From Anaerolineaceae bacterium (GTDB lineage Bacteria > Chloroflexota > Anaerolineae > Anaerolineales > Anaerolineaceae): a stretch of DNA of 5,384 nt. Below, piece after piece: positions 1 to 5,384 of this stretch (position 1 is the stretch's first letter; each line of letters begins with the position of its first letter). Under the pieces are notes generated by a model. It saw nothing but the letters and a program-made list of their open reading frames with translations. It was not told where the DNA came from and searched no databases. Location: assembly GCA_014860845.1 (NCBI GenBank), contig JACZIY010000376.1, forward strand, positions 1-5,384, in the 5' to 3' direction. The translations under genes and the position numbers were made by a program.

Positions 1-1904
1 TTGATCGCTTGCGGAGTCTCCGTCTTGGTGTTAGCTTGCAAATCCACCAGGCGCTCGAAGCGATCCAGGAACCTTTTGGTGCCCTGCAAGGCGCGCTCGT
101 TCCATGCCATGGTGGCATCGAACGGCCCGATGAACATCATATAGCAACGCGCGGCATCCACGCTATACTGCTGGATGATATCCTCCGGTACGATCACATT
201 CCCACGGCTCTTGCTCATGCGCTGATTATCCGGTCCCAGAATAACACCGTGCGACATGCGCCGGTAATACGGTTCAGGGATCTCAGCTGGCACGGCACCA
301 ATATCATGCAGGAACTGGTAGATGAAGCGCGAGTATAGCAGATGCAATGTATTATGCTCATCACCACCGATGTATAAATCCACCGGCATCCAGTAGCGCA
401 GTTTGTCCATATCCGCCAGTGCCTGATCATTGTGTGGGTCTACAAAGCGCAGGAAGTACCAGTCTGAGCCAGCCCAGTTGGGCATGGTGTCGGTCTCGCG
501 TTTGGCGGGTTTACCGCACTGCGGACAGGTGGTGTTCACCCATTCGGTGATATTCGCCAGTGGCGATTCACCCGTATCGGTTGGTTCATATTTCTCCACT
601 TCCGGCAGCACCACCGGTAAATCTTCATAATTCACCGGCACCCAGCCACACTCCTCACACTTGACCATCGGAATCGGTTCGCCCCAGTAATGCTGGCGGC
701 TGAAGATCCAATCGCGTAGGTGATAAGAGACGGTCGCTTCGCCCAGATTGCGTTCCTTCAGCCATTCCAATGCAGCCGGCATGGCTTCTGCCACAGTCAG
801 TCCGTTGATCGGGCCAGAGTTGATCATAACGGCATCTTTTTCGGCATACGCGCCCTGGCTGAAATCCCAACCGTTCACAGGTTGCACAATCGGTCGAATT
901 TCCAACCCGAATTTGGTGGCAAAATCCCAATCGCGCTGGTCACCCGAAGGCACCGACATGATCGCTCCGGTACCATAGCTGAGCAGCACGAAATCAGAAA
1001 TCCACACCGGTACTTCTTCCCCGGTGGCGGGATTGATCGCCATCAGTCCGCTGAACACGCCGGTTTTGTCTCGGGAGACTTCCTGGCGTTCCAGATCGGA
1101 TTTTCCGCGGCTGGTTTCCACGTATGCTGAAACACCTGGTTGATCCAGACAATATTTTTCTACAAAGGGATGCTCAGGAGCCAGCACCATGAAGGTACAG
1201 CCCCAGAGCGTGTCCGGTCGGGTGGTGAAGACTTCCAATTGCTCATCCACGCCCACCAGTTGGAACTGGACACGCGCCCCTTCCGAACGCCCAATCCAGT
1301 TGACTTGCGAGGCTTTGACCTTATCGATGAAATTGGTTTTTTCCAGACCATCGATCAGTTTATCAGCATATTCGGTGATGCGCACCACCCATTGGCTGAT
1401 ACGCCGGCGCGTGGTTGGGGATCCGCAGCGTTCACAATTACCATTGACCACTTCCTCGTTTGCCAGACCAACCTTGCAGCTCGGGCACCAATTGATCGGC
1501 ATTTCCTGTTTGTACGCCAATCCTTTTTCATAGAGTTGAATGAAGATCCATTGCGTCCATTTGTAGTAAGTGGGATCGGTCGTATCGACGACCCGCTCGT
1601 AATCAAAGGACAATCCCAACTCTTCCATCTGGCTACGGAAGGTGGCGGTGTTCTCTGCGGTCACATCCTGTGGCTTGCGACCGGTTTTGATGGCGTAGTT
1701 TTCAGTCGGAAGCCCAAAAGCATCCCAACCAATCGGGAAAAGCACGTTTTTACCCTGCATCCGTTCGAAACGGGCGAAAACATCTGCCCCGGTAAAGGTG
1801 AAGGCATGGCCGATATGCAATCCCGACCCGGATGGATAGGGGAACTCGACCAGTACATATTTTTTCTCACGGTTGTCAAAGTCAATAGCATGCCTGTGTT
1901 CCAT
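1..1904 (-). CDS. leuS: Leucyl-tRNA synthetase, class I (N-terminal 634 residues; 3' end outside the window)
   Basis: Charges tRNA-Leu with leucine in the cytoplasm and hydrolyses mischarged tRNA. Read on the minus strand, the frame is open from the ATG at 1904 to the window edge. Visible parts in order: PYPSG and the HIGH signature (residues 30-33); GWDAFGLPTENYAIKTG; a zinc ribbon with Cys140/143 and Cys157/160; NWIGRSEG leading into the CP1 editing domain; the editing motif TTRPDT (227-232) and GTGAIMSVP followed by GDQRD (321-325); RDWIFSRQHYWGEPIP; a second CxxC pair set (Cys416/419 and Cys460/463); a LYIGGDEHNTLHLLYSRF segment; and RMSKS (562-566), the KMSKS loop with Arg for Lys. The link from GVILG to RMSKS is only a few residues, so the leucine-specific insertion of E. 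coli LeuRS is absent. Bacterial LeuRS is usually about 800-870 residues, so most of the anticodon-binding and C-terminal domains lie off the left edge. The start is supported by GAGGAG at 1911-1916, six bases upstream. It lies 89 bp downstream of the DUF3592 gene. Identity is very secure. Confidence 0.97.
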   Translation of the reverse strand, partial: MEHRHAIDFDNREKKYVLVEFPYPSGSGLHIGHAFTFTGADVFARFERMQGKNVLFPIGWDAFGLPTENYAIKTGRKPQDVTAENTATFRSQMEELGLSFDYERVVDTTDPTYYKWTQWIFIQLYEKGLAYKQEMPINWCPSCKVGLANEEVVNGNCERCGSPTTRRRISQWVVRITEYADKLIDGLEKTNFIDKVKASQVNWIGRSEGARVQFQLVGVDEQLEVFTTRPDTLWGCTFMVLAPEHPFVEKYCLDQPGVSAYVETSRGKSDLERQEVSRDKTGVFSGLMAINPATGEEVPVWISDFVLLSYGTGAIMSVPSGDQRDWDFATKFGLEIRPIVQPVNGWDFSQGAYAEKDAVMINSGPINGLTVAEAMPAALEWLKERNLGEATVSYHLRDWIFSRQHYWGEPIPMVKCEECGWVPVNYEDLPVVLPEVEKYEPTDTGESPLANITEWVNTTCPQCGKPAKRETDTMPNWAGSDWYFLRFVDPHNDQALADMDKLRYWMPVDLYIGGDEHNTLHLLYSRFIYQFLHDIGAVPAEIPEPYYRRMSHGVILGPDNQRMSKSRGNVIVPEDIIQQYSVDAARCYMMFIGPFDATMAWNERALQGTKRFLDRFERLVDLQANTKTETPQAI

Positions 1905-1993
1905 TGCAAACTCCTCTTGCTGGTATATCCTACCAATTTTACTATCAAAGCGTAAAGTTTGTGAGGTTCGGAACTCGTGGTCTTGTAGTATTC

Positions 1994-2434
1994 TTATAGT
2001 AAATATGGATATAGCATAATCCCCGCCAGTACCAGCATGATTACAATCAGAATGATATCCGGATAATTCACAATATCATATTCTGAGATATGCTCTTTCG
2101 GCTGATTCGGGTTATAGCGCACTTCGATGGACGTGCCTAGATTGTCCACTTTTTCTTGCGCTTTTTGTCGGGAGAGATATTTAACCAAACGGATGGTTTT
2201 CTCAAATTGCTGCCCCATGACAGTGTATCGATAAGTAATTTCAGGATAATAAGAAGCACCAGACCGTGTTGAAATTTTCTTCGTCACCTGTTTGGAAAGC
2301 ACTGCGGCGGTTGAAACCTGCCAGGATTCACCTTTATTTTTTTTGAGAATCTGCTGAATCAGCGTCACTGATTTGAATAAAGCAAACAATATCAACCCAA
2401 TGGCTACCAGAATTGTGACAATTTGCGATTCCAT
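1994..2434 (-). CDS. Small membrane protein, DUF3592-type
   Basis: A 146-residue protein of unknown function. It has a hydrophobic helix at residues 5-30, a basic stretch (KKNK, 31-34), a soluble middle part of about 90 residues and a second hydrophobic helix at 124-146 that runs to the C-terminus. The middle part has the DUF3592 layout: a Trp (W38) opening a strand with AAVLSKQV, then YYPEITYRYTVMGQQF (62-77), then a closing IEVRYNPNQP segment (103-112). The two helices probably form a membrane hairpin with the middle domain on one face. The start is well supported: AGGAGG at 2440-2445 lies five bases before the ATG. It stands in the same direction as leuS, 89 bp upstream of it, with no clear terminator between them. 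GC is about 40% by hand count over 2041-2400, lower than sampled leuS stretches (55-63%), so it may have a different history. The family match is by pattern recognition; no molecular function is claimed. Confidence 0.85.
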   Translation of the reverse strand: MESQIVTILVAIGLILFALFKSVTLIQQILKKNKGESWQVSTAAVLSKQVTKKISTRSGASYYPEITYRYTVMGQQFEKTIRLVKYLSRQKAQEKVDNLGTSIEVRYNPNQPKEHISEYDIVNYPDIILIVIMLVLAGIMLYPYLL

Positions 2435-2487
2435 TGTATCCTCCTACATTTTAGTTCATTTAATCGATATTTGGAACAGGTTAAGTT

Positions 2488-2517
2488 ATTATAGCGGTTT
2501 GTTACCCCATTAGAGAA
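2488..2517 (-). promoter_or_regulatory. Candidate promoter for the DUF3592 gene
   Basis: On the minus strand there is a perfect TATAAT at 2488-2493. An 18-base spacer places a poor -35 (TTCTCT, 3 of 6 consensus bases) at 2512-2517. Transcription would start near 2481, giving a leader of about 45 bases that contains the AGGAGG site. The -10 is convincing; the -35 is weak. leuS may depend on this promoter, since nothing convincing was found in the 89 bp before it. Confidence 0.45.
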
Positions 2518-2531
2518 TTTTTGCCCCCCTT

Positions 2532-2565
2532 TTGTTAATCTTCATTCTCAATTTTATTATATAAT
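2532..2565 (+). promoter_or_regulatory. Candidate promoter for the ATP-grasp/esterase operon
   Basis: TTGTTA (2532-2537) is followed after 17 bases by TATTAT (2555-2560), a good sigma-70-type pair. A perfect TATAAT overlaps at 2560-2565 but would sit 22 bases from the same -35. The whole -10 zone is a 10-base palindrome, ATTATATAAT (2556-2565), in a very AT-rich stretch. Initiation would fall around 2567-2572, giving a leader of only about 25-30 bases before the ATG at 2597. Confidence 0.5.
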
Positions 2566-2596
2566 TTGTAGATTATTTACAGGGTTTATCTAAATT

Positions 2597-3772
2597 ATGA
2601 ACTTTGTCTATCTCTCACCCCATTTTCCCACCAATTACTACCCCTTCGTAGTCAAACTACGCGAAGCGGGTGTCAATGTATTGGGGATTGGCGATGCTGC
2701 CTTTGTTCAGCTTTCAGATCCGCTCAGACGTTATCTAACCGAATATTATCGTGTTTCTGACATGCACAATTATGACGAACTGATACGGGCAATGGGGTAT
2801 TTCACCCACCGATATGGGAAGATCGACTGTTTCGAATCGCATAATGAGTATTGGCTGGAGACCGGAGCCAAAATTCGTACGGATTTTAATATCGAAGGTC
2901 CCAAAACTGCAGAAATTGCCTGGGTTAAACAAAAATCTTTGATGAAAGAGATCTATCAGCAGGCAGGGATTCCGGTGGCGCGTGGTAGGATCATCCGGGA
3001 TTATAATGATGCAAAGCATTTCATAACCGAGGTCGGGACCCCGGTAGTAGCCAAACCGGATAAAGGTGTGGGGGCAGCTGCGACCTATAAGATTCATAAT
3101 GAGCAGGATCTACAGCACTTCTTTGCCTGCAAACCACCCGTCGATTATCTGTTTGAGGAATTCATCCAGGGGCAGGTGGTCTCTTATGACGGGCTGGCAG
3201 ATCAGGATGGCAGGGTTGTCTTTTCTACCGTGGATGTCTTCCGTCAGGGTGTGATGGAAACCGTCAATGATGACCTGGATTTTTTCTACTATAGCTTGCG
3301 TGAAATCCCAGAAGACCTGCAGGAGATTGGCTTGCGCACGGTCAAAGCTTTTAATATCCGTGCGCGCTTCTTCCATCTCGAATACTTCCGTACCAGCGAT
3401 GGCCACATCATCGCACTGGAAGTCAACATGCGCCCTCCCGGCGGACTGACCACCGATATGTACAACTATGCTAATGATATCGATATCTATGCCGAATACG
3501 CTAACATGATTGTAGACAACCGCTTTGATGCACAGGTTACCCATCCGTATTATTGCGGTTACCTGGGTCGCAAACACCACATCCACTATGCCTTACCGCA
3601 TAATGGAGTACTCTCCGAGTTTAACGATATCCTTGTGCACCATCAACCCATGGAAGCCGTCCTGCGCAATGCGCTTGGGGATTATGGCTACATCTTGCGT
3701 TCACCACACCTTAAAGACATCATGGCAGCTGAACAGGTTATTCTGGCTGCACTCGGGGATGATCTGGGATGA
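2597..3772 (+). CDS. ATP-grasp domain ligase, substrate unknown
   Basis: A 391-residue cytosolic enzyme of the ATP-grasp superfamily, whose members activate a carboxylate as an acyl phosphate and join it to an amine or other nucleophile. Residues 1-105 look like the Rossmann-type pre-ATP-grasp domain (strand NFVYLSPHF, then helix, then VNVLGIGD). The ATP-binding part follows: K113 in WVKQKSLMKE; K153 in VVAKPDKGVGAAAT (150-163), the flexible glycine-rich loop; the hinge acids in YLFEEFIQGQVVSYDG (E187/E188); HLEYF (E262); and the metal-binding pair in ALEVNMRPPGG (E275, N277, with R279). About 75 residues (315-391) follow the catalytic core, including a His-rich KHHIHYALPHNG segment. Nucleotide and metal residues all seem present, so it should be active. 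The Shine-Dalgarno is weak (AGGG at 2581-2584, 12 bases before the ATG). Its stop overlaps the next gene's start (ATGA, 3769-3772), so the two are very likely translationally coupled. Superfamily is secure; the substrate cannot be inferred. Confidence 0.9.
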   Translation: MNFVYLSPHFPTNYYPFVVKLREAGVNVLGIGDAAFVQLSDPLRRYLTEYYRVSDMHNYDELIRAMGYFTHRYGKIDCFESHNEYWLETGAKIRTDFNIEGPKTAEIAWVKQKSLMKEIYQQAGIPVARGRIIRDYNDAKHFITEVGTPVVAKPDKGVGAAATYKIHNEQDLQHFFACKPPVDYLFEEFIQGQVVSYDGLADQDGRVVFSTVDVFRQGVMETVNDDLDFFYYSLREIPEDLQEIGLRTVKAFNIRARFFHLEYFRTSDGHIIALEVNMRPPGGLTTDMYNYANDIDIYAEYANMIVDNRFDAQVTHPYYCGYLGRKHHIHYALPHNGVLSEFNDILVHHQPMEAVLRNALGDYGYILRSPHLKDIMAAEQVILAALGDDLG

Positions 3773-4515
3773 AGATCGAATATCACCAATGGTGGAGTCC
3801 CAACCTCAACCAGAATATGGAACTCAAGGTCTATGGTCACAACGGTATCCCGCTGCTGGTTTTTCCGTCCCAGAGCGGACGCTTCTTTGATTTCGAAGAC
3901 AATGGCATGATCCACGCCATTTATCCCTTCATCGAAAATGGACGCATCAAGGTTTTCACTGTCGACTCGATAGACAGTCAATCCTGGGCAAATTGGGATG
4001 CTCCACCTGAAGCGCGTGCCTTGAGCCATGAAGCCTATGATCGCTACATCATTCAGGAGGTGGTACCCTTCATCCGCACACATGAAGAGGGCTATGAGCA
4101 AAAATTCCTTGTTACCGGTGCCAGCATGGGTGCTTACCACGCCTGTAATTTCTTCTTCCGTCACCCGGATATCTTCAGCGGTATGATCGCTCTGAGTGGC
4201 CTCTATCAACTTTCCATGTTCATCAGCGATTACATGGATCAGACTGTTTACTTCAATGTACCTTTAGCCTACCTGCCCAATCTGGAAGAAGAGTGGTATC
4301 TCTCTCAGTACCGTCAGAGTAAGATCATCGTTTCCGTTGGTCAGGGTGCCTGGGAGGACGACATGTTGCGGGATACGCGTGCCCTCGAGCAAATCCTGCG
4401 CGATAAGTGCATCCCCGCCTGGGTCGACTACTGGGGACAGGATGTCAACCACGACTGGCCCTGGTGGCAGAAGCAATTGCCCTACTTTTTGGAAAACATC
4501 CTCAAGTGGGAGTAG
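3769..4515 (+). CDS. Alpha/beta-hydrolase fold serine esterase (esterase D-like)
   Basis: A 248-residue predicted serine hydrolase with no signal peptide, so probably cytosolic. The start MKIEYHQWWSPNLNQNMELK leads into a beta-sandwich-like N-terminal part and LLVFPSQSGRFFDFED (29-44), the likely oxyanion-hole region. The nucleophile elbow is GASMG (117-121, Ser119), followed by AYHACNFFFRHPDIFSG, typical of the esterase D / putative esterase group. The acid is probably in VGQGAWEDD (E196, D197 or D198) and the catalytic His in DVNHDWPWW (His228), so a full triad can be proposed. The protein is rich in Trp near the C-terminus. It starts inside the stop codon of the ATP-grasp gene (ATGA) with no strong ribosome site of its own, so it is most likely translated by reinitiation. 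This tight coupling suggests it acts on the ligase's product or substrate; that is inference. No lipase lid or secretion feature is seen. Confidence 0.9.
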   Translation: MKIEYHQWWSPNLNQNMELKVYGHNGIPLLVFPSQSGRFFDFEDNGMIHAIYPFIENGRIKVFTVDSIDSQSWANWDAPPEARALSHEAYDRYIIQEVVPFIRTHEEGYEQKFLVTGASMGAYHACNFFFRHPDIFSGMIALSGLYQLSMFISDYMDQTVYFNVPLAYLPNLEEEWYLSQYRQSKIIVSVGQGAWEDDMLRDTRALEQILRDKCIPAWVDYWGQDVNHDWPWWQKQLPYFLENILKWE

Positions 4516-4630
4516 GTGAAAGGCCGGTTTGGTTTTGCACTGCTTCTCCCAGGACCCTTTGAAAAGGGTTATTTCACCCAACCGATTTCAATCGGTTTGA
4601 ACCTGAGTATCCTTGGATTTTAATCCATGG
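4515..4630. terminator. Three-hairpin region between convergent genes (probable termination or 3'-end structure)
   Basis: The 166 bp between the esterase stop and the HD gene stop hold no gene. There are three consecutive inverted repeats. The first is ACCCTT/AAGGGT with a 4-base loop (4554-4569), followed on the plus strand by a broken T tract (TTATTT). The second is AACCGAT/ATCGGTT with a 4-base loop (4580-4597). The third is CCTTGGATT/AATCCATGG with one T-T mismatch and a 2-base loop (4611-4630). GGTGAAA (4515-4521) can also pair with TTTCACC (4572-4578), enclosing the first hairpin. The position between two convergent ends suits a bidirectional terminator, but none has a clean GC stem plus U-run. 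The remaining bases to 4681 show only a GGTACC palindrome. Confidence 0.5.
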
Positions 4631-4681
4631 GACACGGTACCACAATACAACTCACCCTAGTAACTCCCAATAGCCTGAACC

Positions 4682-5326
4682 TTACATTCCTGCAATATCA
4701 CGCCCCATCTGATTGATAAAGGCTTCCTGGGCTGCAATACGTTGGGCTGCACGTTTGCGCGAGACCGGGAAATAAAACAGTTCCACCAGTTCTTTGCGGC
4801 GTTCCAGTTCATTCTTCGCCATACTCACAATCTCGCCATAGCTCATGACATGCTCGGGAAAGGCTGGCATCACAGCGATCATATTGGTGTAAGACAGCGG
4901 CCCCAGCTTGGTGAGCTTATCGGCATCCCATAAAACACGGGCATCGTGATCCTCTTCCGGTAGAGATAGAGGTTCGCTGGAATGCATCGCAACCACATAG
5001 GCCACCAGATTGGTCTTCTCCTGTGGGAAACCAGTCTCCGCCAGATTCTCACGAATCCAGTTGGCTGCCAGCAGGGCATGCCGATCGGGTTTCGCTAGTT
5101 GAGGCTGAAAGCGGTCATGCAGCCAGACAGACGCCAGAACCACATCCTCATCACCACCGACCTGCTGTAAGAGCCAGCGGGCATCGCGTTCCACCTGACG
5201 GACATGTTCCAGACGGTAATTAAAATAGGGTTTGCCTTTTGGGGTCGGCCAGATTTCACAAGCCACCTGACCGGTAATTTTTTCTAAATCTTTGCGAATA
5301 CGAAATAACCACTCAGGGGTATCCAT
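4682..5326 (-). CDS. HD-domain metal-dependent phosphohydrolase, YedJ-like
   Basis: A 214-residue soluble protein of the HD superfamily, whose members hydrolyse phosphomonoesters or phosphodiesters, often of nucleotides, with bound divalent metal. The metal ligands can be read in order: His41 in YRLEHVRQV, the His70-Asp71 doublet in VWLHDRF, a further His83, His115 in VVAMHSSEP, and Asp136 in LWDADKLTKLGP (134-142). The spacing and the HS...DADKL...LG pattern resemble the small stand-alone HD proteins such as E. coli YedJ. The C-terminal third is a helical region rich in Arg, Glu and Ala (NELERRKELVELF, then RKRAAQRIAAQEAF). There is no signal peptide, membrane segment or sensor domain. The substrate is unknown. 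It is convergent with the esterase gene and has its own promoter, so a shared role is not suggested. The start at 5326 is fixed by the ribosome site described separately. Confidence 0.88.
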   Translation of the reverse strand: MDTPEWLFRIRKDLEKITGQVACEIWPTPKGKPYFNYRLEHVRQVERDARWLLQQVGGDEDVVLASVWLHDRFQPQLAKPDRHALLAANWIRENLAETGFPQEKTNLVAYVVAMHSSEPLSLPEEDHDARVLWDADKLTKLGPLSYTNMIAVMPAFPEHVMSYGEIVSMAKNELERRKELVELFYFPVSRKRAAQRIAAQEAFINQMGRDIAGM

Positions 5327-5331
5327 CCATT

Positions 5332-5337
5332 CCTCCT
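5332..5337 (-). promoter_or_regulatory. Shine-Dalgarno that decides between two overlapping ATGs of the HD gene
   Basis: AGGAGG lies at 5332-5337 on the minus strand. Two ATGs follow in ATGGATGG. The first (5330) is one base from the site and opens a frame of only five codons (MDGYP) before a stop. The second (5326) is five bases away and opens the 214-codon gene, so it is taken as the true start. Confidence 0.8.
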
Positions 5338-5360
5338 TGCAACGTTAAGCCCAGTGGCTA

Positions 5361-5369
5361 ATTGTACCA
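5361..5369 (-). promoter_or_regulatory. Candidate extended -10 promoter of the HD gene
   Basis: On the minus strand TGG-TACAAT (5361-5369) is an extended -10 element (TGn plus 5 of 6 bases of TATAAT). Transcription would start near 5354, about 28 bases before the ATG. A -35 with the normal 17-base spacing would fall at the very edge of the window or just beyond, so it cannot be judged. Confidence 0.4.
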
Positions 5370-5384
5370 AGAATTGTCATAATT

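Noticed and set aside
720..1130. Plus-strand open frame of 136 codons
   Set aside because: Antisense to the leuS editing domain, with His/Arg/Phe-heavy shadow composition.
1140..1955. Long plus-strand open frame of 271 codons
   Set aside because: It lies entirely opposite leuS and its start, has no recognisable protein features and no good ribosome site. The minus strand gives an unmistakable LeuRS.
1905..1993. T-box or leader regulation, or a separate promoter, for leuS
   Set aside because: The gap is only 89 bp and lacks T-box features. The best promoter pair (TTGATA, 15-base spacer, TATACC) would start transcription almost at the ribosome site.
3110..3586. Minus-strand open frame of 158 codons
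   Set aside because: Antisense to the ATP-grasp core, which carries clear motifs in the other strand.
3688..4209. Minus-strand open frame of 173 codons
   Set aside because: Spans the junction of the ATP-grasp and esterase genes on the opposite strand. The esterase nucleophile elbow and triad show that the plus strand is the coding one.
4264..4581. Minus-strand open frame of 105 codons ending in the esterase gene
   Set aside because: Mostly antisense to the esterase C-terminus; no domain, and its start falls in the hairpin region.
4554..4630. CRISPR-like or REP-like repeat array
   Set aside because: The three palindromes have different stem sequences and unequal spacing, so they are separate hairpins and not repeat copies.

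Overview
This is ordinary-looking bacterial chromosome. The genes are tightly packed, most starts have strong AGGAGG-type ribosome sites, and GC content is moderate. The leucyl-tRNA synthetase is of the type with a GLPTENYAIKTG segment, two CxxC...CxxC zinc ribbons and a short link into the KMSKS loop. Together with the gene mix this fits Chloroflexota (Anaerolineae-like) best, but that assignment is inference from style and not proven. There are no rRNA or tRNA genes, CRISPR arrays, insertion sequences or phage genes.

Layout. Positions 1-1904 (minus) hold the first 634 codons of leuS, which runs off the left edge. Upstream of it and in the same direction is a small two-helix membrane protein of the DUF3592 type (1994-2434, minus). 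Positions 2435-2596 are a divergent promoter region. Rightward from it runs a two-gene unit: an ATP-grasp ligase of unknown substrate (2597-3772), then an alpha/beta-hydrolase esterase (3769-4515) that starts inside the ligase stop codon (ATGA). Positions 4516-4681 lie between convergent genes and hold three consecutive short hairpins. An HD-domain phosphohydrolase (4682-5326, minus) reads toward them, with its promoter at the right edge.

How the genes work together. leuS is housekeeping translation; the DUF3592 gene may simply share its transcript. The most interesting part is the ATP-grasp/esterase pair. It looks like a dedicated enzyme couple: one enzyme joins a carboxylate to an amine or similar nucleophile using ATP, and the other is a serine hydrolase that could trim, release or reverse the product. 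The substrate cannot be read from the sequence. The HD protein is convergent and probably independent.
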